In this document: one piece after another, positions 37,601 through 44,563 of the stretch | Layout: every line of letters starts with the position of its first letter | Position numbering within the stretch: position 1 is the first letter of the stretch | From: Pseudomonas sp. FP1742 | GTDB taxonomy: Bacteria > Pseudomonadota > Gammaproteobacteria > Pseudomonadales > Pseudomonadaceae | Direction: 5' to 3' | Assembly: GCF_030687145.1 (NCBI RefSeq) | Contig: NZ_CP117460.1 | Span: forward strand, 6,510,001 to 6,574,000 | DNA length: 64,000 nt | Notes under the pieces: generated by a model | Databases searched by the model: none | Told to the model about the DNA's origin: nothing | Seen by the model: the letters and a program-made list of their open reading frames with translations, nothing else | Program-made: the position numbers and the translations under genes

Positions 37601-39035
37601 CCTGCACCGCGAAGTGCTGCGCACCCAGGGCCAGATCAGCACTCGTAGCGAATACGACCGCAGCGGGCGCTTACGCTCACGCCAACGCCGACACAGCAGC
37701 CAGCCATCGCTGATGCCGGCAGCGGTGCAGAAACATTTCGAGTACGACCCCGCCGACAACCTGATCGGCAAACTCGACCAGCAACCCGCCGCGCAACACC
37801 GCCAACTGCTGCACTACGACGCCACCGGCCGCATCATCGCCAGCCAGGACAGCCTGCACGGCCAGCGCGAAACCTTCGCCTACGACGCCGCCGCCAACCT
37901 GCTGGACGGCCCACAACCCGGCGCCGGGTTGGTGGTGCACAACAAACTGCTGACCTATCAGGACAAGCGTTATCGCTACGACGCCTTTGGCCGAGTCGTT
38001 GAGAAGCGCAGCACCAATCGCGGAACCCAACATTTCTTCTACAACGCAGATAATCGTTTGGTTGAAGTGCAGAATCAAAACGGCATTCACCAAACCGTTG
38101 TGCGGATGAAATACGACCCACTGGGCCGTCGTATAGAGAAAACCGAATACACCTCTGACAACCGGCCGCTCTCCAAGACTCGTTTTATTTGGGATGGAAT
38201 GCGCTTGTTGCAGGAGAGTCGGTACAGCCAGACCAGCCTCTATCTTTATGCAGGCAACACCTATGAACCACTTGCACGAATTGATGGACAGGGCGCTCAT
38301 CAGAAAGTCCGTTATTACCACAACGACCTGAACGGCCTGCCGGAACAGCTCACAGAGGACGACGGACATAGCGTCTGGCAAGCTTGTTTTGCGGTGTGGG
38401 GCAACACCATCCAGGAAGTCCGTGAACCCTACTTCATCGAAGAACAAAACCTGAGATTCCAGGGACAGTACCTCGACCGTGAAATCGGATTGCACTACAA
38501 CGTCCTACGGTTCTACGATCCTGACGTTGGTCGCTTTACGACACCAGATCCGATAGGCCTGGCCGGAGGCCTTAATTTTTACTCTTACGCACCCAACCCT
38601 ATCGGCTATGCTGACCCTCTGGGCCTTGCCGTCGACCCGCTGGTAAAACTGAAAGACCGCGGCTACACAGGCGTTACAAAGACCCCCGGCGGAGGTCTCG
38701 ACTACTCAGAAAGTAATGCTCTTTACAACAAGAAGCCCGGCGTTAATCCAATCGTCAGAATTGAATACACTGGTGACTATGGCAAAGACTTCGAGGCCGC
38801 AAACAAGGCGGCCAAGTTGAGTCAAAAAACAACGCCGGCCGGTCATGTCTGGCATCACTTGGATGATTACGATCCCAAGACCAACAAAGGCACTATGCAG
38901 CTCATCAAGCAAAACGCCCACAGTGGCATAAGCCACAATGGCGGCGTAGCCCAATACAAGGCTGCTACAGGCAAGGCCTATACTCACCCAGCTCGTTTCA
39001 AGAGCAAAACAAAAGGAGCGCTAAAATGCGGTTGA
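34608..39035 (+). CDS. PAAR-Rhs T6SS effector 2 with WHH nuclease C-terminus
   Basis: A 1475-residue effector built like Rhs1: Eag-binding hydrophobic helices (about 20-70), PAAR-like domain, YD-repeat cage and DPIG...DPLG cleavage region ending at about residue 1341. The first 400 residues differ from Rhs1 at only scattered sites. The tip (1342-1475) is unrelated and has VWHHLDDYDPKTNKGTMQL and HSGISHNGGVAQYK, the pattern of WHH-type HNH/ENDO VII nucleases, so it should be a DNase. The stop overlaps the start of a SUKH immunity gene. The start MSDALW at 34608 matches Rhs1; a longer frame upstream is not supported. Confidence 0.93.
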   Translation: MSDALWAARLGDALDHTSMMADILGGVLEVAANIAITAVATAAVVAATGITVATGGLGCFLLGAVVGTIVGLAMSKTGADKGLSNLCESFSNALFPPTVQANILTGSTNTLTNNIPAARAAGAIPSHVAPAGTELEAPEPEAEPSYLDMAESFFSQMWRPTVATPAPGAVPKPLDLLVCMKHPPMPPQFMAEGSDKVTINGQPAVRSGDRSTCDAKVVSSGLISSNVTIGGGSVVVREIRSGKTPGVGLAVTALLMLKGGKGKFFSKLPCMLIGGATSMAVSSAMGAMANAAMGSSNPVHAATGAKVLGGDEELDFVLPGILPIDWQRFYNSRDERRDGLFGAGWSVSYEVCVEILPHPEGGETLVYTDEQGRRIDMGSIPLGGAVFSAGEGLSVRRHVNGQLLIESDDGMYRLFNPTPGNTALLRLDQLGDRNDNRIHLDYDETGRLARLRDTFDLVQVELIQEGGRVARVERLYPDQHREILVSYGYDAMGNLAEVRDATGQVQRRFRYDAGRRMVEHQLPTGLRCFYEWALVEDLEWRVVGHWTDEGDTYQFDYDLNAGATRITDGSQRISTRHWNTQHQITEYTDNLGQTWQFEWNDERQLLSATDPLGGRYEYSYDDAGNLIGETDPLGRSDSTLWLEHWALPLVETDATGNRWQYRYDQRGNCIAETDPLGHVTRYRYDTLGQVVEIIDATGKSKRLRWNPFGQLVEHIDCSGYPTRFNYDHRGYLQTITDALGERTQFSYDAQGRLLSSQLPDGRTEQYQRDVSGQLIGYTDPAGHTTLYQHNRRGQVRQRTDAHGRQVQFGYDRYGRLQALTNENGESYRFAWDAGDRLIEQQDLDGSAKRYTYDLLDNVAAVTAVPAPYGNGLAVVPESPPAPIVHRLERDAVGRLIAKITDDGRTDYSYDSLDQLTAVTFTDHHGNAQTLSFAYDALGQLLEEQSAAGNLHYHYDELGNLIQTQLPDGRWLNRLYYGSGHLHQINLDGQVISDFERDRLHREVLRTQGQISTRSEYDRSGRLRSRQRRHSSQPSLMPAAVQKHFEYDPADNLIGKLDQQPAAQHRQLLHYDATGRIIASQDSLHGQRETFAYDAAANLLDGPQPGAGLVVHNKLLTYQDKRYRYDAFGRVVEKRSTNRGTQHFFYNADNRLVEVQNQNGIHQTVVRMKYDPLGRRIEKTEYTSDNRPLSKTRFIWDGMRLLQESRYSQTSLYLYAGNTYEPLARIDGQGAHQKVRYYHNDLNGLPEQLTEDDGHSVWQACFAVWGNTIQEVREPYFIEEQNLRFQGQYLDREIGLHYNVLRFYDPDVGRFTTPDPIGLAGGLNFYSYAPNPIGYADPLGLAVDPLVKLKDRGYTGVTKTPGGGLDYSESNALYNKKPGVNPIVRIEYTGDYGKDFEAANKAAKLSQKTTPAGHVWHHLDDYDPKTNKGTMQLIKQNAHSGISHNGGVAQYKAATGKAYTHPARFKSKTKGALKCG

Positions 39036-39433
39036 CCCTCGAAGAGTCCGAACATGCCCTCTCCGTGCAGGACCTGAATGAATTCGAAAAAAAATTCAGC
39101 GTGCCATTACCAACAGCCTTTAAAGAGTTTTATCTAAGGAACAATGGGGGCTATTTACCTGAGAGTAAAAGCGACAACGAGTTTTTGTTGGGCGGCTTCA
39201 CACCAATCAAATACGGCGAAGTTCCCATTGAAGTTGTTCATGATGATTTAACTGATGATATTCCGTCATTGAAAGAAATGATCCCCTTTGCCTACGATCA
39301 AGGCGGGAACTCTTTCCTTCTGTCAGTCAAGGATGATGACTATGGAAACATCTACCTTTTTTTGATGGATGAAAAAGAGCTGGCATTTGTATGCAGCTCA
39401 TTTGAAGAATTCATTGCCGAACTCACAGGCTGA
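39026..39433 (+). CDS. SUKH (SMI1/KNR4) immunity protein for Rhs effector 2
   Basis: A 135-residue SUKH protein: FEKKFSVPLPTAFKEFYLRNNGGY, PFAYDQGGNSFLLSV, and a final FEEFIAELTG. WHH nucleases and SUKH immunity proteins are a known pairing in polymorphic toxin systems. The ATG overlaps the rhs2 stop by ten bases, which gives tight coupling and makes the pairing secure. Confidence 0.88.
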   Translation: MRLTLEESEHALSVQDLNEFEKKFSVPLPTAFKEFYLRNNGGYLPESKSDNEFLLGGFTPIKYGEVPIEVVHDDLTDDIPSLKEMIPFAYDQGGNSFLLSVKDDDYGNIYLFLMDEKELAFVCSSFEEFIAELTG

Positions 39434-39469
39434 ATAACCAATACGAAGATCGGTTTACCTGCCGCAATG

Positions 39470-39673
39470 GTCGCTACGCGACAATGCCGAACACACCAGC
39501 CAACCGTCAATGATGCCGGCTACCGTGCGAAAGCATTTCGAGTACGACCTCGCCGCCAACCTGATGACAGCCGGTGCTTATTACGGTTTCTGCGCAGCTT
39601 CTACCATTTCGCGAATGGCTGGGGCGGCAATTTCTTTTGCCTGAACCTTGATTCGGGGTCTATCTACAAGTGA
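39470..39673 (+). pseudogene. Fused relic: rhs core fragment plus SUKH fragment
   Basis: Bases about 39472-39565 match the rhs2 core around 37681-37767 (CATTTCGAGTACGACC and flanks) but out of frame. Bases about 39590-39672 encode FANGWGGNFFCLNLD, matching PFANDWGGNFFCLNLD of the SUKH gene at 40386. The two scraps are joined without the sequence between, a trace of earlier module exchange by recombination. Confidence 0.75.
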
Positions 39674-39678
39674 ACATA

Positions 39679-40308
39679 ATGAGCATAGAAATTCGGAAAA
39701 GCTTGGAAGTTGAATTTCTGGTAGGGCTAAAAAAGATAACGTCGTCTCACTTGGACCTGAAAGCAAGCAAAAACAAACTTGGCCTATTTATCTCCAAGGA
39801 AAAGCTCGGGGAGATTTACATACAACACTTGACCAAGGCCAACGGCTACTATGCGGGTCTGGAGGTTTATACATGCGAGGCATTTAGCTTCTGCATAAAC
39901 CAATCACCGCCCTATCAGAGCCGACTATTGAACTCATCTTTTTTGTCGAAAAGTTCATTATCGGAAGAAACAAAACAGTTTGGTGACGAGCTGGGCGGCA
40001 TCATTAGAACTCCACCACCTGATGAAATAAACGCAACAGTACAAAAAATAAACGAACGACTGATAAAATTTTACCTGTCAAAGGCAGAGAACTGCATCCT
40101 TGGCACGCCCTCATTAATTGACGACATATTGGCAGAACCTGACAACTATGCGTACCCCTTCCTAGCCGCATTATTTGCAGCGCAAAAAAATGACCTGAGC
40201 CTGGACTCAGACGTCTTCAAAAAAGTCCTTGCAACCAAATCAATATTCGGAAACAAACAATTTGATTTGGCTTTGGCAAATAAAATTCTGGGGACAGGTA
40301 ACAAGTAG
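39679..40308 (+). CDS. Unknown AT-rich protein, candidate orphan immunity
   Basis: A 209-residue protein (ATG at 39679; a GTG at 39670 is possible) that I do not recognise. It has no signal peptide or membrane segment, a Lys-rich composition and AT-rich codon use quite unlike the neighbouring T6SS genes, which suggests recent transfer. The middle has PPPDEINATVQKINERLIKFYLS and the C-terminus is helical (DVFKKVLATKSIF). Its position in a row of immunity genes makes an immunity role plausible but unproven. Confidence 0.6.
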   Translation: MSIEIRKSLEVEFLVGLKKITSSHLDLKASKNKLGLFISKEKLGEIYIQHLTKANGYYAGLEVYTCEAFSFCINQSPPYQSRLLNSSFLSKSSLSEETKQFGDELGGIIRTPPPDEINATVQKINERLIKFYLSKAENCILGTPSLIDDILAEPDNYAYPFLAALFAAQKNDLSLDSDVFKKVLATKSIFGNKQFDLALANKILGTGNK

Positions 40309-40385
40309 CCCGCAAGGAACTATTCACCAAGATCGACAGTAGCTGTTGGTCCTTAGTAAGGTGAAAAAGCTGCTGGTGGAGATTA

Positions 40386-40856
40386 ATGATGCTTGAAAAT
40401 ACATTCTCAAATGACGAAGCGGCCATTACGCCAGCGGATCTGGATCATCTGGAATCCGCCATTGGCAAGAAGCTACCGACGCCCTTTAGAAACCATTACC
40501 TCAAGCACAACGGTGGCGTACCGGAGCGGACCTATTGGGTCAGCGAAGATTTTGACGAGCCACTGGAAGTGGCTGCATTCAAGCCAATTACCGGTGGCGA
40601 CTCCACGCTGCTGTCCACCTACCAGTTGATGCTAAAAAAACAGGTACTTCCTGCACACCTCCTGCCTTTCGCGAACGACTGGGGTGGCAACTTTTTTTGC
40701 CTGAATCTTGATACGGAGGATGTTAGTTATTTCACGGCTGATAGCTTTGATAGCGACCTAAGCCCTGAAGAGAATCAGGCCCAATCCGAGAAGTTCGTCT
40801 GCTCGAATTTCCTCCGGTTTGTTCAAGGGCTAATCGATGAGGAAGACTTGGAATGA
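40386..40856 (+). CDS. SUKH (SMI1/KNR4) family protein, orphan immunity
   Basis: A 156-residue SUKH protein: LDHLESAIGKKLPTPFRNHYLKHNGG, LPFANDWGGNFFCLNLDT and a FLRFVQGLIDEEDLE tail. GGTGGAG lies five to eight bases before the two adjacent ATG codons at 40386 and 40389. No intact toxin sits upstream, so it is an orphan antidote that may protect against effectors of relatives. It belongs to a different SUKH branch from the rhs2 partner at 39026. Confidence 0.82.
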   Translation: MMLENTFSNDEAAITPADLDHLESAIGKKLPTPFRNHYLKHNGGVPERTYWVSEDFDEPLEVAAFKPITGGDSTLLSTYQLMLKKQVLPAHLLPFANDWGGNFFCLNLDTEDVSYFTADSFDSDLSPEENQAQSEKFVCSNFLRFVQGLIDEEDLE

Positions 40857-41004
40857 ATGATTCAAAACATATCCTTGGACGGTAATTTGTCGAACGACCG
40901 TTCAAACCTTTGTATGGGAAACTGCAATAGAAATCCTAGAGTAGGCTATTAGAAATCTGACGCCACTTACAGCGATCAAGTATTAAGCAGGACGTCTACC
41001 ATAA

Positions 41005-41454
41005 ATGCAGAGCTATCATATGAAAGACTTAGCCAATGAAAACCCCAAACTGGCAGACGAGTTAATGGCCATCATGGCCTCGGGCAATGAGCTCGATGAG
41101 CAAAACAAAAAAAATGAAGCCCAGGCCTTGTACCAAAAAGCATGGGACTTGCTTCCTGAGCCAAAACTTGAATGGACACCTTTGTCGTCATGGGTCACAG
41201 GTTCTTTTTTCAACCTGCACTTCGACAACGGTGACTTCGAGGCCGCTAAAGATTGGGCACAAAAGACCCTGGATGGCCGAAAGTCAGATATCGATACAGG
41301 TCCGTTGATCAACTTGGGAATGGTCTACTTTGAACTGGAAGATTATTCACAGGCTTATAAATACTTTGACGATGCTTATAGCTTCGGTAAGGCGCGAGCC
41401 TTTCAAGAAAGACCAAAAAAATATCTGAAATTCTATTTAGAGAAAAAAGCCTGA
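41005..41454 (+). CDS. Tetratricopeptide-repeat protein, putative orphan immunity
   Basis: A 149-residue helical protein with TPR-like repeats: KKNEAQALYQKAWDLLP, FDNGDFEAAKDWAQKTL and YFELEDYSQAYKYFDDAYSFG. It has no signal peptide. TPR proteins of this size are found downstream of Rhs-type toxins as immunity proteins. The upstream toxin is missing here; a broken rhs tip follows directly. The first ATG is used; another Met lies five codons on. AT-rich relative to core genes. Confidence 0.6.
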   Translation: MQSYHMKDLANENPKLADELMAIMASGNELDEQNKKNEAQALYQKAWDLLPEPKLEWTPLSSWVTGSFFNLHFDNGDFEAAKDWAQKTLDGRKSDIDTGPLINLGMVYFELEDYSQAYKYFDDAYSFGKARAFQERPKKYLKFYLEKKA

Positions 41455-41504
41455 GCAAGGCCGGGGACTCTAGGACCAATGCGTCGGAGAAACCGAGCAG
41501 GATG

Positions 41505-42408
41505 CCGATCGAGGTTTATGGATGAAAAAGCAACGGCTACCCACTCGGCGAAACCCGCTTCACTTGGGACGGCCTGCGCCTGTTGCAGGAACATCGCCAT
41601 CAGCAAACCAGCCTCTACCTCTACGAAGACGAAGGTTACGAACCGCTGGCCCGTGTCGACGGCACCGGCCCACTGCAAAAAATCCGCTATTACCACAACG
41701 ACCTCAACGGCCTGCCGGAACAGCTCACCGAGGCGGACGGCCACAACGTCTGGCAGGCGAGTTATCGGGTGTGGGGCAACACGTTAGAAGAGGTGCGCGA
41801 GCCGTATTACATTGAAGAGCAGAACCTGCGGTTTCAGGGGCAGTACCTGGACCGGGAGACGGGGCTGCATTTCAATACGTTCAGGTTTTATGATCCGGAT
41901 GTGGGGCGGTTTACTACGCCGGATCCGATTGGGTTGGCGGGGGGGAATCAATCTTTATCTGTATGCGGCCAACCCACTCGAGTGGGTGGACCCGTTGGGA
42001 TGAAGTTGCTCGTCATCCATTAACAAACGAATCAACAAGCTGAAGAAGCAGGGCTATCAGGACCATCACATACTGAGCGACAAACACGACAGTACGAAAA
42101 ATCACCCACTGCTCAAATTGGCAGGGTTCGACCTGCAAAGCCGGCAGAACAAAATATTCCTGCCCAATAAAACCAAAGCTTTGACTGATGGGCGTCGATC
42201 GATCCACCAAGGACGCCATGCGGGTAGAGTCAATCGAAACCTTGGAAGCAAAATGGACCAAGTGGAAATAATCGGCAAACGAAACAACTGGAATCAGGCC
42301 CAATACCGCAAAGCGTTGGATAAAATAGTGTCCAACGAGCGCAAATTACTCCGCTCAGGCGAAAGGCAATTGAATCAAAATGCACGCCCTGGCGCTCATT
42401 ACAATTAG
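41505..42408 (+). pseudogene. Broken orphan rhs tip with AHH nuclease module
   Basis: This is the last part of an Rhs core (from about the NGYPLGETRFTWDGL segment) joined to a C-terminal toxin, with no N-terminus. It is broken three ways: an in-frame stop at 41523-41525, a one-base shift at the G run 41939-41945 just after GLAGG, and a TGA at 42001-42003 right after VDPLG, where TGG would restore a WSC junction. Beyond it the frame stays open to 42408 and encodes QDHHILSDKHDS and IHQGRHAGRVNR, the pattern of AHH-type HNH/ENDO VII nucleases. It looks like a displaced toxin module awaiting recombination or decay. Confidence 0.82.
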
Positions 42409-42419
42409 GAGATCCAGAA

Positions 42420-43031
42420 ATGATCTTAAGCTGGAAAGCCCCTATCTATTACAACGATAAATTGATCGGGTCATACGATGCGGAGCGCGGCTCCTATGAA
42501 ACGGCAGGATCGAACTTTGACTATCTGTCACTCCTGACAGGTGAGCCTTACCCTGTCGACATGGATAAACCCAAAATATTTTTTCCATGCAAAAAGAAAA
42601 AATTGCTGACTTACGACTGCTTATGGCTATTAGGCGACATTCCTTTGGTGAGCCAGCGGTTAGCGGATTTCCTCGTACAGAACGCCGGTCACTCTATTGA
42701 GCTCTTGCCACCCACAAGTATTGCTGCGGACGGGGAGCAAGTGAGCGAAGTCTATTACGTTGTCAATGCTGCCCAGGCGATAAGTGCGGTTGATCACAGC
42801 AAGTCGGTAGCAGAGCTCTCTGACAATGGCTCAATACTCTACTTCAATGAAATTTGGCTTCATGATAACGCCGCGGAAATGGGCGCAATTGCACGCGAGC
42901 GTGACTCGGGAGATCTTTTGATTTCCCAAGAGTTGGCTGATGCCATGATCGAACAGAAATTCAAAAGCGACAAAGGGCTAGGCTTCTACACCGCCGAGCG
43001 CTCATTCACCCCCTATAAAAACCAAGCGTGA
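42420..43031 (+). CDS. Imm11-like (DUF1629) immunity protein
   Basis: A 203-residue cytoplasmic protein with the Imm11/DUF1629 features VSQRLADFLVQNAGHSIELLP near 77 and DLLISQELADAMI near the end. TAGGAG nine bases before the ATG is a good ribosome-binding site. It starts 11 bases after the end of the broken AHH nuclease module, so it is its antidote. The antidote is intact although the toxin is broken, as expected for an orphan kept for protection. Confidence 0.8.
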   Translation: MILSWKAPIYYNDKLIGSYDAERGSYETAGSNFDYLSLLTGEPYPVDMDKPKIFFPCKKKKLLTYDCLWLLGDIPLVSQRLADFLVQNAGHSIELLPPTSIAADGEQVSEVYYVVNAAQAISAVDHSKSVAELSDNGSILYFNEIWLHDNAAEMGAIARERDSGDLLISQELADAMIEQKFKSDKGLGFYTAERSFTPYKNQA

Positions 43032-43076
43032 TCTACTAGTGGAAGGCATTCGTTAAAAGCGTCAATCAACGCCTAC

Positions 43077-43115
43077 AAAAAATGGGCACCCGACCCAGTC
43101 GGCGTGCCCATTTTT
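43077..43115. terminator. Bidirectional-type terminator after the immunity island
   Basis: AAAAATGGGCAC (43078-43089) pairs with GTGCCCATTTTT (43104-43115), with an inner CCGA/TCGG extension. Nearly the same hairpin recurs at 44020-44059. Confidence 0.85.
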
Positions 43116-43186
43116 CCAGCTCGCACTCATCATGTTCCCTCGCCATTCGGTCAGTCGCCAAATCAACAAGGAAGTACTAATGCTTT

Positions 43187-43390
43187 CTACCTGGCGATTA
43201 CGTAGGCAACCCCAACCCCGATCGAAAATGGTTTTCCAGTCGGTCCCACGCCAATGCCTGACAGTGCTTGTTTAAAAGCCTTGTAGGTAACGTCGTGAAA
43301 GCTACAACACCTTGCGTCGTTGCCTACGGCTACGCCAGAATCCGCCGGCTTGTGCGCTTTGGGGTCGGTCGGTAACTTAATTCGTGTCAC
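43187..43390 (-). CDS. Possible small hypothetical protein
   Basis: A 67-residue open frame starting at GTG on the minus strand, ending SIGVGVAYVIAR. I do not recognise it. The start codon lies inside a perfect 6-bp hairpin (43388-43402) and no clear ribosome-binding site is visible. It is divergent from the DUF6124-like gene. It may be real or may be chance. Confidence 0.3.
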   Translation of the reverse strand: MTRIKLPTDPKAHKPADSGVAVGNDARCCSFHDVTYKAFKQALSGIGVGPTGKPFSIGVGVAYVIAR

Positions 43391-43404
43391 TGATCGTCAG
43401 TGGT

Positions 43405-43611
43405 CGGGTTTAGTCGCCCGCTGGTAATTGAAGTTGTACAAGCGTCCGTCAGACAGGTACTTGCTACCTGCATTTTGATGGTGGCTGTGCGTAGGGCACC
43501 TTTGGGTGCGCCGGCTTCTTCAATTCCCCGGTCCGACTAACCTGCGTACAGCCGCCACCCCTTCGTTTAGTCGGCGAAGGGGTGTCAGCATCACTCATGG
43601 AATTGAAGATC
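43405..43611 (+). promoter_or_regulatory. Structured leader of the DUF6124-like gene with competing pairings
   Basis: A central segment holds CTTCAATTCC (43518-43527) and CCGACTAA (43533-43540). Their complements occur twice: downstream as TTAGTCGG (43567-43574) and GGAATTGAAG (43599-43608, overlapping the ribosome-binding site), and upstream as TTTAGTCG (43409-43416) and AATTGAAG (43426-43433). Both sets nest correctly, so two alternative folds are possible, one hiding the ribosome-binding site. Further hairpins are CAGGTA/TACCTG (43454-43470), GCACC/GGTGC (43496-43509) and a 10-bp CACCCCTTCG stem (43556-43584) whose loop is TTTAGTCGG. Confidence 0.55.
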
Positions 43612-44007
43612 ATGTTCAAAGTTACACCTAACCCACCGGACACCGATCCGGTCTCCCCATACGAAAGCCCTGATTCAAAAAAACTCAACGATGCCGCCGA
43701 GCGCGCCCTCGACCATCACTTCCCGCCAGCCGAACCAAAACCACCGAAACGCAAAGGCCAACTCTTCAGCGTCTGCCCGGGCGTCAACACTGAAGCCCTC
43801 CTCGCCAATGCCTCGGAAGATATCTTGTCCATCAGCGCCATCGCCGCCGACCTCGCCGACGACGTGGACGGTTCACGCCGCTCCGTAGCCCTGTCGCTCA
43901 GCCGCCTGGCCGACGGGGTGCATTTGTTGGTAGAGCGCGCGCTGGATCACCTGAATGAGCCGGAAATAGCAGCGATTCTCGCCAGGAAACAAAGCCGAGT
44001 CGGCTGA
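43612..44007 (+). CDS. DUF6124-like protein
   Basis: A 131-residue protein starting MFKVTPNPPDTDPVSPYESP, which I recognise as a Pseudomonas family of unknown function (DUF6124, from memory). The N-terminal 50 residues are Pro-rich and polar; the C-terminal half (EALLANASEDILSISAIAADLA to the end) is helical. No signal peptide. The ATG at 43612 follows GAAG of a sequestrable ribosome-binding site in an elaborate leader. It is isolated between two nearly identical terminators. Function is unknown. Confidence 0.75.
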   Translation: MFKVTPNPPDTDPVSPYESPDSKKLNDAAERALDHHFPPAEPKPPKRKGQLFSVCPGVNTEALLANASEDILSISAIAADLADDVDGSRRSVALSLSRLADGVHLLVERALDHLNEPEIAAILARKQSRVG

Positions 44008-44019
44008 TCCGCCAGACAG

Positions 44020-44059
44020 AAAAAATGGGCACCCAACCTCGTTGGCGTGCCCATTTTTT
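44020..44059. terminator. Shared terminator between DUF6124-like gene and hup
   Basis: AAAAAATGGGCAC pairs with GTGCCCATTTTTT, with an inner CCAAC/GTTGG. A and T tracts on both sides allow it to work on both strands. Outer arms match the hairpin at 43077-43115. Confidence 0.88.
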
Positions 44060-44095
44060 ATCCCGCTCGCCCGCTGTGCGGGAAGTCGGTGCGTG

Positions 44096-44371
44096 TTACG
44101 GATTAACGCTGTCTTTCAACGACTTGCCTGGCTTGAACGCAACAGTGTTGCTGGCCTTGATCTTCACCGGCTCACCGGTTTGCGGGTTCTTGCCGGTACG
44201 GGCACCGCGATGGCGTTGCAGGAAGGTGCCGAAGCCCACCAGCGTGACGCTATCCTTGCGATGCAGAGCGCCGGTGATTTCTTCGAGAACGGCGTTGAGA
44301 ACGCGATTGGCCTGTTCTTTGGTGAGGTCTGCTTTTTCCGCGATGGCAGCGGCGAGTTCTGGTTTACGCAT
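44096..44371 (-). CDS. HU family DNA-binding protein
   Basis: A 91-residue HU-type nucleoid protein: MRKPELAAAIAEKADLTK, VGFGTF near 46, then the DNA-binding arm (RTGKNPQTGEPVKI) and FKPGKSLKDSVN end. It bends DNA and compacts the chromosome. It is the third-type HU paralogue that in P. aeruginosa lies next to the rubredoxin genes (as I recall). A shared terminator lies downstream. Confidence 0.93.
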   Translation of the reverse strand: MRKPELAAAIAEKADLTKEQANRVLNAVLEEITGALHRKDSVTLVGFGTFLQRHRGARTGKNPQTGEPVKIKASNTVAFKPGKSLKDSVNP

Positions 44372-44563
44372 TAGTGAAGCCCCTTTGACGGTTTTTTGTT
44401 GTTATGTCCGTGCTGTTCTCATTGGAACAGCGCCCAAGGCGCCGCAGGTGCTCTACTCTGCGGCAGACGGGAATGAGGATGGCACGCGCGCAAGAGCGGC
44501 GCCAGTCTCCCCGCGACCTTTGTGGGGGCAAAAACGGGGTGATTCCGACAGAACGACCGGCAT

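Noticed and set aside
28379..39035. Repeated YD/RHS motifs as a DNA repeat array or CRISPR
   Set aside because: The periodicity is protein-level YD repeats inside long coding frames; no regular repeat-spacer units exist anywhere in the window.
43464..43688. Minus-strand open frame of 74 codons
   Set aside because: It overlaps the structured leader and start of the DUF6124-like gene and has no family features.
44375..44563. Possible small RNA or tRNA between hup and the rubredoxin reductase gene
   Set aside because: No cloverleaf, terminator or promoter pair was recognisable.
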